Source of the DNA: Streptomyces lienomycini | Lineage (GTDB): Bacteria; Actinomycetota; Actinomycetes; Streptomycetales; Streptomycetaceae | Assembly: GCF_027947595.1 (NCBI RefSeq) | Contig: NZ_CP116257.1 | Location: 7,500,001-7,564,000 of the forward strand | Direction of reading: 5' to 3' | Length of the DNA: 64,000 bases | Shown here: positions 17,426 to 24,329 of the stretch, in pieces | Layout of the letters: the number at the start of each line of letters is the position of its first letter | How positions within the stretch are numbered: position 1 is the first letter of the stretch | Translations under genes and position numbers: made by a program | Notes under the pieces: generated by a model | Seen by the model: the letters and a program-made list of their open reading frames with translations, nothing else | The model's database searches: none | What the model was told of the DNA's origin: nothing

Positions 17426-17473
17426 CCCCTCGCGGGGAGCGTTCGAAGCAGCAGAGCAGCGAAGAAGCGAAGA

Positions 17474-17509
17474 GTCCCCTTCCCGGCGGAATCACCGCAG
17501 GCAGGGGGC
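17474..17509. terminator. Terminator hairpin at the left edge of the mobile element
   Basis: CCCCTTCCC and GGCAGGGGG form the outer stem, with GGCGG/CCGC inside. It lies between the convergent formamidase and GntR genes. The sequence is closely related (about 80% by eye) to the hairpin at 23350-23384 on the other side of the element. Confidence 0.65.
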
Positions 17510-17661
17510 TTCTCCGCGAACACCGCATGCCCCACGCCCCATGCCTCCGAGGTGCGGCCCGAGACGTATTGCACGCGCCGTCCCCGCCACGAAGGCAGCG
17601 CGCTCCCGCGCGCGCCGTGCGCGGGCTCTGAATCCGCGAGGGGGGCGTGACTCGCCCGACG

Positions 17662-18420
17662 TCACGCGTCGAAGTCGTACTCCAGGATGTACGAGGCGGC
17701 GTCCAGGGTCATTTCGTTGACCTCGACGGGGCGGCCCTCGTCCGTGAACGCGGTGCGGCAGACGAGGATGACCGGGGTGCCCGCCGACATGCTCAACTGG
17801 CTCGCCTCGTCCTTCGACGGCATGCGCGAGCGGATCTCCTCACGGAAGTGCACCGGCTCGCAGCCGAGTTCGGCGAGCCGGGCGTACGTCCCGCCCTTGC
17901 CGGTGTCCTCCTGCGTGATCGCGGTACCGGCGACCAGGGACGCGGGCAGGTAGCTCGTCGCGAGCAGTACGGGCTTGCCGTCCAGGACGAAGCGCCGACG
18001 CCGCACGCACACCGTCTCCTCGTCGGCCAGGCTCAGGACCGCGGCGACGCCGTCGGGCGCGGCTTCGTCGGCCACCGTGATCCGGTCCACCTCGAGTGAA
18101 CGGTTCTCGATGTCGGCCGACCAGATGGACCGGCCGTTGCCCCACTGCCGCTGGGCAAGACGCTGGACGCCCCGACGCCGGAGCGGACGGAACTCCCGGA
18201 CGAACACGCCGGCACCCTTGCGTGCCTCGGCGACACCTTCGTCCCGCAGGACGCTCAAAGCCTGTCGGGCCGTCATGCGGGCCACGCCGTGCGTGACCAT
18301 GAGGTCGTTCTCCCCCGGGAGCCGATCACCGGGACCGTACTCGCCCGACCGGATCCCTTCGCGCAGCGTGTCGGCGATCCGCTGGTACTTGGGGCGCCGG
18401 TCGCCTCCCGTGTTGACCAT
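17662..18420 (-). CDS. GntR/HutC-type transcriptional repressor (UTRA domain)
   Basis: 252 residues from the ATG at 18420, which has AGGAGG 9 bases upstream; the longer frame would read through that ribosome-binding site. N-terminal winged helix (about 10-75): KYQRIADTLREGIRSGEYGP, DRLPGENDLMVTHGVARMTA, QALSVLRDEGVAEARKGAG. The C-terminal UTRA domain (about 95-245) has VCVRRRRFVLDGKPVLLATS and ends VNEMTLDAASYILEYDFDA. This type controls Streptomyces plasmids, integrating elements and some catabolic genes. A three-copy operator lies in its upstream region. Confidence 0.88.
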   Translation of the reverse strand: MVNTGGDRRPKYQRIADTLREGIRSGEYGPGDRLPGENDLMVTHGVARMTARQALSVLRDEGVAEARKGAGVFVREFRPLRRRGVQRLAQRQWGNGRSIWSADIENRSLEVDRITVADEAAPDGVAAVLSLADEETVCVRRRRFVLDGKPVLLATSYLPASLVAGTAITQEDTGKGGTYARLAELGCEPVHFREEIRSRMPSKDEASQLSMSAGTPVILVCRTAFTDEGRPVEVNEMTLDAASYILEYDFDA

Positions 18421-18439
18421 CCCGTGAGCCTCCTCTTCT

Positions 18440-18568
18440 TCTCTAGACACCTTAGGCCACAGGTCGGGGGTTCGCTCGCTGCGAGTAGCGACTCCGACTC
18501 CTCAAGGGCGGTTCGACACAACGGACTTGACGTCTCTAGAGATGTCGACCACAGTACCTGTCTAGAGA
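18440..18568. promoter_or_regulatory. Three copies of a TCTCTAGA(C/G)A operator
   Basis: TCTCTAGACA at 18440-18449, TCTCTAGAGA at 18533-18542, and TGTCTAGAGA (the reverse complement of the first) at 18559-18568. The second is a perfect 10-base palindrome, and the last two are each followed by TGTCG. They lie between the GntR gene and the rightward genes, so GntR autoregulation and repression of the rightward operon is likely. Confidence 0.7.
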
Positions 18569-18599
18569 TGTCGCGATGACTTCTTGAAAGGGGTGCTAT

Positions 18600-18743
18600 A
18601 TGGCGTCGTACGGCTTCGAACCTTCGGCTGCCGCGGTGTCAACGGCGAGAGCGTCGACTCACAAGTTCGTCAGCACGGACAGACGGGATCTCCACAGATG
18701 CAAGCGGAATCCCCGCCGTCGCGACATCGACGGCGAGGAGTGA
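18600..18743 (+). CDS. Small basic hypothetical protein
   Basis: 47 residues. The ATG at 18600 follows GAAAGGGG and the frame ends at TGA 18741-18743, six bases before the GTG of the ATP-binding gene. It starts MASYGFEPSAAAVSTARAST and becomes Arg/Lys-rich (RRDLHRCKRNPRRRDID). It lies 32 bases after the last operator copy. No family recognised; the good spacing on both sides argues that it is translated. Confidence 0.45.
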   Translation: MASYGFEPSAAAVSTARASTHKFVSTDRRDLHRCKRNPRRRDIDGEE

Positions 18744-18749
18744 GGACGG

Positions 18750-19193
18750 GTGGCTTACGCGATCGACCGCTATCCGTGTGAGGAGTCCCCGCGCCTCGGC
18801 GCGATGACCTTGAACCCCGTCACCGAGTCCGTGCCCCGGGCCAGGCGCTGGTTCCGGAAGTTCCTCACCCCCTACCAGCCGATCTGCTCGGTCGACGACT
18901 GCGTCCTGCCGCTCTCGGAGCTGGTGACCAACGCCGTCGTCCACGGCACGGCGGAAGCACCCTGGCTTGTTCGAGTCGAGTAGTTCCGCGTGGAGACCAC
19001 CGCCCTCCGGGTCGAGGTGCACAACCCTGGGCTCCCCGAGAGCGTGCGACTGAGGTCCCCCGACGCCAACGACGCGCATGGGCGCGGGCTGCTGCTGGTC
19101 GACTCAATCGCCGACTCCTGGCACTCCGGTCCCAGCCCCTTCTGCGGGACGGTGGTCTCCTTCGAGATGGCCAACGCCTGGCCACCGTCCTGA
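18750..19193 (+). pseudogene. ATP-binding (RsbW-like GHKL) protein gene with in-frame amber codon
   Basis: One reading frame runs from a GTG at 18750 (GAGGAGTGAGG upstream) to TGA at 19191-19193, broken by TAG at 18981-18983. The first part has the N-box LPLSELVTNAVVHG; the second has the G-box DANDAHGRGLLLVDSIADSW and the closing FCGTVVSFEMAN. Together they make a complete small GHKL ATPase of about 147 residues, a type often paired with GntR regulators in Streptomyces. The stop replaces a codon in RVE-stop-FRVE, probably a former TGG. Confidence 0.8.
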
Positions 19194-19361
19194 CACGACC
19201 GATCACACGAGCGCCGGTCCTCAACACCGGCCGGCCCCCACCCTGCCGAGTAACCGCAGGACGGGGGCCGACTGGCGTGGGCTACTGCTGGGTTTGTGCT
19301 GGTCAGGACGGTGGGCTCGTGCAAAAGCCCCATAAATGGAGTCTGGCAGAGCCTGCGCGGC

Positions 19362-19534
19362 CTACGAGCTAATGGGCAACTCCCGCGCTCGCTGACGAGC
19401 TTGGACCCGTAGCTCCTTCAAGCGACTGTGGAACGCGTTGTGGCTATTCTGGTCAAGGTTCAGCGGCAGGTCGAGTTGGGAGATGAGTTGTGACTCCAGG
19501 TCCCACGGTTCGCTGCCACTCAAGGCACTTCGCG
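19362..19534 (-). pseudogene. C-terminal fragment resembling a GIY-YIG nuclease
   Basis: Reading leftward to a TAG at 19362-19364, a protein-like segment appears: SALSGSEPWDLESQLI, SQLDLPLNLDQNSHNAFHS, RLKELRVQARQRARELPISS. The pattern of W-x-L-E, LDLPLNL and a closing basic helix resembles the end of some actinobacterial GIY-YIG nuclease-family proteins. Upstream the frame is lost before the IS. No other gene is visible between 19194 and the IS at 19750. Family assignment is from memory of the pattern and is tentative. Confidence 0.4.
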
Positions 19535-19749
19535 AGAGGGGGGCTGACCCGTTGACACATGAGCCTCAGCCGACGAACGTCAGCCACGATGGCGGTTGCG
19601 TCGACCGACCAGGTGCGCGTGTGTCTCGCTGCACCCCACCGGTTCGAGCCACGTTGTCGTATGCAGTCGCCCAGCCCATCGGTGGCGAACTGAGTGACAC
19701 ATGCCCTGTAGGCACCTTGCGGCTCGGGTAGCGCAGCGGATACGTCTTA

Positions 19750-20620
19750 GAGGTCATCTCATGTGGCGAGTTTCGCCAGCTTCTTGTAGCAGGTAAGGGC
19801 GGCTGCGAGGCCGCGGAAGGCGAGGAAGTGTTCACCCTTGCGTTCGTAGCGGACGGTGAGGCGGCGGTAGCCGAAGAGCCACGCCATGGTGCGCTCGTTC
19901 TTCCAACGGTGGGGTCCAAGGCGTTCGTTGGACTCGACACCCCGGGCCGCGCGATCCGCGGGGCGATGTTCCGCTCGCGCAGCCAGCGGCGATGTTCGGC
20001 GGAGTGGTACGCCTTGTCGGCCCGGAGCTTGCCGGGTCGGCGGCGACGAGGGCCACGCCAGGAGCGGACTGCGGGTATCCCCCTGACCAGCGGCCGCAGC
20101 GCGTGGGTGTCGTGGACGTTGGCACCGGAGATGCCGACGGCTAGCGGGACGCCCTGGGCGTCGGACAGAACGTGCAGCTTACTGCCCTTCTTGCCCGGTC
20201 CACTGGGATCGGCCCGGTCAGAGAGCCCCCATTTCGCGCGCACACTCGCCGCATCCACGATCGCGCTGCTCCAGTCGACCTCCCCCGGGCCCCGAGTTCG
20301 TCCAGCACCGCCCGGTGCAACGGCGCCACTGCCCCACCTCCGCCCAGACCGTGAACCGCCGGTGCGCCGTGGCCAGCGAGACCCCGAAGGAATCCGGCAG
20401 CATCTGCCAGGCACATCCGCTGGTCAGCACATACACCACTGCGGTGAACACCGCCCGCTCGTCCACCGGCGCCGTACCCCCGCCCTGCGGACGGGACTTG
20501 AACCCCGGCAGCAACGGCGCGACCAGTTCCCACAACCCGTCGGGCACCAGCCGACGCGAAAGATCATCAATCACGAGACCGCATCGTGCTGCATCACGCG
20601 ATCACCACGTGAGATGACCT
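19750..20620 (-). mobile_element. IS5-family insertion sequence (IS427-like group)
   Basis: About 870 bp. The ends are inverted repeats GAGGTCATCTCATGTGG (left) and its complement on the right with one mismatch (GAGGTCATCTCACGTGG). Both ends are flanked by TA, the target duplication expected for this group. It carries one leftward transposase spread over three frames. It is inserted in the decaying element between the GIY-YIG-like fragment and the terminase remnant. Confidence 0.85.
19759..20574 (-). pseudogene. IS5-family transposase, interrupted
   Basis: The first part (ATG at 20574) has MIDDLSRRLVPDGLWELVAP and TAVVYVLTSGCAWQMLPDSF, the usual N-terminal DUF4096 region. A frame change near 20310 leads to GEVDWSSAIVDAASVRAK, KLHVLSDAQGVPLAVGISGA and KLRADKAYHSAEHRRWLRER (catalytic DDE core). 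A second change near 19942 is needed to reach NERTMAWLFGYRRLTVRYER, ending at 19759. The first shift may be the programmed one used by this group; the second, from an extra base in GGGGTGTCGAG, should abolish activity. Confidence 0.8.
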
Positions 20621-20703
20621 CTAAGTGAAGAACGATGGCCCGAGCCCGGGGGCCTGGCTGTCGGTGTACACGTGAAAGTCCGTACGCTGACAGGAGGTGA
20701 CCG

Positions 20704-21135
20704 GTGGGCGCACGTGGCCCCGTCCCGAATGGTGAGGAGACCTCGCGCGCCCCTCGGTCGCGCAAGGGCAGCGACCAGCAGCCGGTGACCAAGGGCGAGA
20801 TGCGGCCGGTCAAGATCCCGAACGCGGATCGGGACTGGCACCCCATCGCCCGCCGGCTGTGAGACCCGCTGAAGACTTCAGGCCAGGCGGACTTCTACCA
20901 GAACTCCGACTGGGCGTTCGCCTTCTCGCTGTGCGAGGACTTGTCCCACTACAAGAAGTCGGGCAAGCGCAGTGGGCAGATGCGCCAGACCATCTACTCC
21001 GCCTTCGAGCGACTTCTTGTCGCCGAGGGCGACCGGCGCCGTGTGCACATCGAGCTGAACGAGCCCGAGGACGAGCAGGACTCTGCCGCCGTTCTCGCCA
21101 TCGCCGACTACAAACGCGATGCGGGCATCGGCTGA
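20704..21135 (+). pseudogene. Phage terminase small subunit gene with in-frame opal codon
   Basis: A GTG at 20704 behind AGGAGGTGACC opens MGARGPVPNGEETSRA ... DRDWHPIARRL and stops at TGA 20860-20862. The same frame continues DPLKTSGQADFYQNSDWAFA, SLCEDLSHYKKSGKRSGQMR, TIYSAFERLLVAEGDRRRVH to 21135. The start MGARGPVP, the W-x-P-x-A-R-R motif, the YxxSDW motif and LLVTEGDRRR-like end are those of actinophage terminase small subunits (about 143 residues), which recognise packaging sites. The stop falls where homologs carry an aromatic residue (probably TGG to TGA). Confidence 0.8.
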
Positions 21136-21168
21136 GCGCATGGGCGACTAGGGGTCGCCCATGCTTCA

Positions 21169-21438
21169 TCAGTCGTCCTGCTTCCGGATGTAGGAGAGGG
21201 CGGTCATGCCAGCCGCAAACGAGAAGGCCAGGATGCTACCGCCCAGTGCCATACTCGTCATCACGGGCTGACTGTTAACCACCAGAGCCGTGACCGTCAC
21301 GAGGGCGACCACTAGCGACGTGAGTGCAACGAGCAGCACGTCGTAGACGCGGTGGTTGCACGTATGGGCTGGTGAAGACAAGAGGTACTCCTCCGATTCG
21401 ATCGGAGCGTCGGTCAAGGAACCTTGACTGAGCGGCAC
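21169..21438 (-). CDS. Hypothetical two-helix membrane protein
   Basis: 89 residues. A polar N-terminus is followed by two hydrophobic helices, YDVLLVALTSLVVALVTVTA and MALGGSILAFSFAAGMTALS, and a short basic end (YIRKQDD). It lies between the terminase remnant and the integrase, on the opposite strand to both. No family recognised. Codon use is less G+C-biased than in core genes, as in the rest of the element. Confidence 0.5.
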   Translation of the reverse strand: MPLSQGSLTDAPIESEEYLLSSPAHTCNHRVYDVLLVALTSLVVALVTVTALVVNSQPVMTSMALGGSILAFSFAAGMTALSYIRKQDD

Positions 21439-21529
21439 TGCACATCAAGCCAGCCGACCGACGCATGATGCGGTCGCTGTCGAGAGGCGATACCTCTCGA
21501 CCTCCACGTGGATCAACACGTGTCCGGGC

Positions 21530-22693
21530 ATGTTCGATGTGCATCCCCCGCCAGATCTGGGCCTCTCGACCGAGCCACTTGTCCCAACGGTAGAAACGAT
21601 ACCAGGCCGCAAGCCGAATATCCGTAGCTATCCTGGTCGTTCAGGTCGTTCAGGCCGATCAGGGGGTGAGCTGTACGCCGAACGCTGGGTCGCCACGCAG
21701 GGCGCCGACCCGAACACCCAAGCCTCGATGGAGTCGCAACTACGGCTGCACGCCTTCCCCTACCTCGGCTCGCGTCCGCTCGGCTCCTTCCAGCCGGCGC
21801 ACATCCGGGACTGGATACGGCAGTTGCAGGAGAACGGCGTCCGGGGGTCTTACGCCCGGACGATCTACTCCAACGTGCGCGCGGCGCTCAGCGCGGCCGT
21901 GGACGACGGTCACCTTCCTCGGAACCCGGGTGCCGCCCGGTCCGTCCGTCCGCCGACCGTCGACAACAAGCGCGTCGTGCCATGGACGCCCGAGCGGGTC
22001 TTCGCCGTCCGGGCCGCCATGCCCGAGCGCTACCAAGCCATGGTCGATCTGGGCGGCGGCTGCGGGCTCCGCCAGGGCGAGATTCTGGGCGTGGCTGTCG
22101 ACGCCATCGACTTCGACTCGGACACGCTCCACGTGGTCCAGCAACTGAAGCTGAGCCGCAGCAAGGCCGTGTTCGCGCCCCCGAAGGGCGGCAAGCTGCG
22201 GGACGTGCCGCTTCCCGGCCCGGTCGCTGATGCGCTCCGGGCCCACATGAAGCGCTTCCCGCCAGTCGAGATCACCTTGCCGTGGAAGGTCGCCGACGGT
22301 CCCCCGGTGACCAAGCGACTCATCTTCACCGGGCCGCGCGGCGGGCACGTCTGGCGTACGTCGCTCAACGAGGAGGCGTGGAAGGCAGCTCTCGTCACGG
22401 CCGGCGTCATCCCGACTCCCGAGCGAGGCCAGCCGCACGCCGAGTCCCGCGAGAACGGCATGCACGCGTTGCGCCACTTCTACGCCTCAGTGCTCCTTGA
22501 CGCCGGGGAGAACGTCAAGGCCCTCGCGGAGTACCTCGGCCACTCAGACCCTGGGCTGACGCTTCGTGTCTATGCACACCTGATGCCGACCAGTAGCGAG
22601 CGTACCCGAAGAGCGGTCCATGACATTTACTTCGGAAGCGAGTCAAAATGGACACATCTTGCTTCTATTCAGCTTCACTATTCAGGGAAGTAA
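21530..22693 (+). CDS. int: Tyrosine recombinase (phage integrase), N-terminus degenerate
   Basis: 387-residue open frame. From about residue 48 it is a good integrase: core-binding domain (YAERWVATQGAD ... HIRDWIRQL), then the catalytic domain with Arg in CGLRQGEILG, His-x-x-Arg in MHALRHFYAS, His in LGHSDPGLT and the nucleophile Tyr in RVYAHLMPT. Residues 1-47 are unlike an arm-binding domain, with a short repeat PGRSGRSGRSG, suggesting a deletion joined foreign sequence to the core. The last 20 residues (WTHLASIQLHYSGK) also look unusual. It probably lacks normal site selectivity. It marks the right part of the remnant. Confidence 0.82.
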   Translation: MFDVHPPPDLGLSTEPLVPTVETIPGRKPNIRSYPGRSGRSGRSGGELYAERWVATQGADPNTQASMESQLRLHAFPYLGSRPLGSFQPAHIRDWIRQLQENGVRGSYARTIYSNVRAALSAAVDDGHLPRNPGAARSVRPPTVDNKRVVPWTPERVFAVRAAMPERYQAMVDLGGGCGLRQGEILGVAVDAIDFDSDTLHVVQQLKLSRSKAVFAPPKGGKLRDVPLPGPVADALRAHMKRFPPVEITLPWKVADGPPVTKRLIFTGPRGGHVWRTSLNEEAWKAALVTAGVIPTPERGQPHAESRENGMHALRHFYASVLLDAGENVKALAEYLGHSDPGLTLRVYAHLMPTSSERTRRAVHDIYFGSESKWTHLASIQLHYSGK

Positions 22694-22730
22694 ATTAGAA
22701 GCGCTATCCGAGAAGCAATAACGGGATCAT

Positions 22731-22779
22731 TAGCTACCTCTCCTGGTAGCTATCTATCTCGGTCGATAGCTATCTCGGT
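22731..22779. repeat. Clustered direct and inverted repeats after the integrase gene
   Basis: TAGCTACC/GGTAGCTA form an 8-bp hairpin (22731-22752). TAGCTATCT occurs at 22748 and 22767, and ATCTCGGT at 22755 and 22772. GATAGCTATC (22765-22774) is a perfect palindrome. Such clusters beside integrase genes are often arm-type binding sites; that role is inferred. Confidence 0.6.
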
Positions 22780-23035
22780 AGCATCATCGAGCAATGACTA
22801 CTGAGTCGCCTTCTACTGCGGAGCTTTCCGAGATACTAGCCCGCCGGTGAGGCCCCACCTGCGCGAACGTTCCACGCGTGGATGGTTCTTGCTCCATCCG
22901 TGAGTGAAGCGGCTCGCACCACCCAAGAAACACTCTCGATCCCCAACGAAGGGCAGAACGACACTCAAGGAAGACGTTTAGCAGGGCATTTGTGGAGACC
23001 CCTCAGAAGGGGTAGCGTCCTGCCTGCCGAATGGT

Positions 23036-23065
23036 GAGAGCCACCCCGGGCAAGGGGTGGCTCTC
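23036..23065 (+). terminator. Hairpin terminator in the element
   Basis: Perfect 12-bp stem GAGAGCCACCCC / GGGGTGGCTCTC with a six-base loop. It lies 64 bases before the small membrane protein gene and downstream of the integrase. Confidence 0.75.
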
Positions 23066-23128
23066 GTCTCCGTCGGTGCATTGCGAAGATCCGTAGCAGG
23101 ATACCGAGACGCACAACTGGAGAAGGAC

Positions 23129-23311
23129 ATGCTGTCACGCTCTCGCCTCGCGCTCTACCTGGCCCCCCGAGACCTCCCGTTCGTCCTCGTCGGCGGCGCG
23201 ATCGGCGTCCTCGGCGGCTGGTCTCCAGCACCAACGGCGGCCGCTGTCTTGACGGCGTTCCTGGTGGCCTTCCAGGTGAAGACCGAGATCCTCACGAAGC
23301 CTCGCTCGTGA
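23129..23311 (+). CDS. Small membrane protein
   Basis: 60 residues from the ATG at 23129 behind GGAGAAGGAC. It starts MLSRSRLALYLAPRDLPFVL and has two hydrophobic stretches (FVLVGGAIGVLGGW and AAAVLTAFLVAFQ), ending in a Lys/Arg-rich tail. It is the last gene before the right-edge terminator and gpmA. It may belong to the element (small holin-like or phage membrane proteins have this shape), but nothing in the sequence proves it. Confidence 0.5.
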   Translation: MLSRSRLALYLAPRDLPFVLVGGAIGVLGGWSPAPTAAAVLTAFLVAFQVKTEILTKPRS

Positions 23312-23349
23312 CCGAACACGGCCCAACAACGGCCCAGAGGTAACGAAAA

Positions 23350-23384
23350 GCCCCCTCCCGGCGGAGAACCCGCAGGTAGGGGGC
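23350..23384. terminator. Terminator hairpin at the right edge of the mobile element
   Basis: GCCCCCT / AGGGGGC outer stem with CCCGGCGG...CCGCAGG inside, preceded by AAAA. It serves the convergent small membrane protein and gpmA genes and resembles the hairpin at 17474-17509. Confidence 0.75.
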
Positions 23385-23398
23385 CTATTCGTGCAGGC

Positions 23399-24160
23399 TT
23401 ACTTCTTCTTGCCCTGGTTCTTCACGGCCTCGATCGCTGCCGCGGCCGCGTCCGGGTCGAGGTACGTGCCGCCGGGGTTCAGCGGCTTGAACTCGGCGTT
23501 CAGCTCGTACGACAGCGGGATGCCCGTCGGGATGTTCAGGCCCGCGATGTCCGCGTCGGAGACTCCGTCGAGGTGCTTGACGAGGGCGCGGAGCGAGTTG
23601 CCGTGGGCGGCGACCAGGACCGTGCGGCCGGTGAGGAGGTCGGGGACGATGCTGTCGAACCAGTACGGCAGCATGCGGCCGACGACGTCCTTGAGGCACT
23701 CCGTCTGCGGGCGCAGCTCGGGCGGGAGCATGGCGTAGCGGGCGTCGGAGAACTGGGAGTACTCGGCGTCGCGGTCCAGCGGGGGCGGCGGGGTGTCGTA
23801 GGAGCGGCGCCACAGCATGAACTGCTCCTCGCCGAACTCCGCGAGGGTCTGGGCCTTGTCCTTGCCCTGGAGGGCGCCGTAGTGGCGCTCGTTGAGGCGC
23901 CAGTGGCGGTGGACCGGGATCCAGTGGCGGTCGGCGGCCTCCAGTGCGAGCTGGGCCGTGCGGATCGCGCGCTTCTGGACGGACGTGTGGACCACGTCGG
24001 GCAGCAGGCCGGCGTCCTTGAGCAGCTCGCCGCCGCGCGTCGCCTCCTTCTCGCCCTTCGGGGTGAGGTTGACGTCCACCCAGCCGGTGAACAGGTTCTT
24101 CTCGTTCCACTCGCTCTCGCCGTGGCGGAGGAGGATCAGCTTGTACGGTGCGTCGGCCAT
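23399..24160 (-). CDS. gpmA: 2,3-bisphosphoglycerate-dependent phosphoglycerate mutase
   Basis: 253 residues. The phosphohistidine motif [18 protein letters not shown] is at the N-terminus, with [15 protein letters not shown] (active-site Glu) near 90, and [15 protein letters not shown] (second His) near 185. It interconverts 3- and 2-phosphoglycerate in glycolysis. The length is typical of dPGM. The Lys-rich C-terminus (VKNQGKKK) is the flexible tail. It borders the mobile element and is a core gene, marking the return to conserved sequence. Confidence 0.96.
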   Translation of the reverse strand: MADAPYKLILLRHGESEWNEKNLFTGWVDVNLTPKGEKEATRGGELLKDAGLLPDVVHTSVQKRAIRTAQLALEAADRHWIPVHRHWRLNERHYGALQGKDKAQTLAEFGEEQFMLWRRSYDTPPPPLDRDAEYSQFSDARYAMLPPELRPQTECLKDVVGRMLPYWFDSIVPDLLTGRTVLVAAHGNSLRALVKHLDGVSDADIAGLNIPTGIPLSYELNAEFKPLNPGGTYLDPDAAAAAIEAVKNQGKKK

Positions 24161-24329
24161 GGTTCCGAGCGTAATCCAAGCGCTCGATCCCCCGCGCCGG
24201 GCGCCCGGTGGGCGGACGGTTGACGGGAAGTGTTAATCGGGTGGCCCCGCGGGGCGACGTCTTCGTAAGTTCTGCTTACCGCATTCGCCGCTTACATCGG
24301 CGTTCGTTCCGCATGCTTACGGGGGTCCC

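Larger units (their letters stand above)
22694..23128. other. Non-coding region downstream of the integrase, with repeats
   Basis: No convincing gene; a 17-codon frame at 22794 (MTTESPSTAELSEILARR) has no support beyond itself. The first 100 bases are the most A+T-rich of the window and contain nested repeats at 22731-22779. Further on lie a small hairpin ACCCCT...AGGGGT (22998-23013) and the terminator at 23036. This is where an attachment site or excisionase would be expected. Confidence 0.5.

Noticed and set aside
17426..17661. tRNA gene as integration target at the left edge of the element
   Set aside because: A GTTCGAA stretch resembles a T-loop but no cloverleaf or acceptor stem could be built; the right edge shows none either.
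19438..19731. 97-codon plus-strand frame beside the IS
   Set aside because: Composition is unlike a protein and it is antisense to the better-looking GIY-YIG-type fragment.
22794..22847. 17-codon ORF after the integrase as an excisionase
   Set aside because: Too short for any known excisionase and without a helix-turn-helix; possible remnant only.
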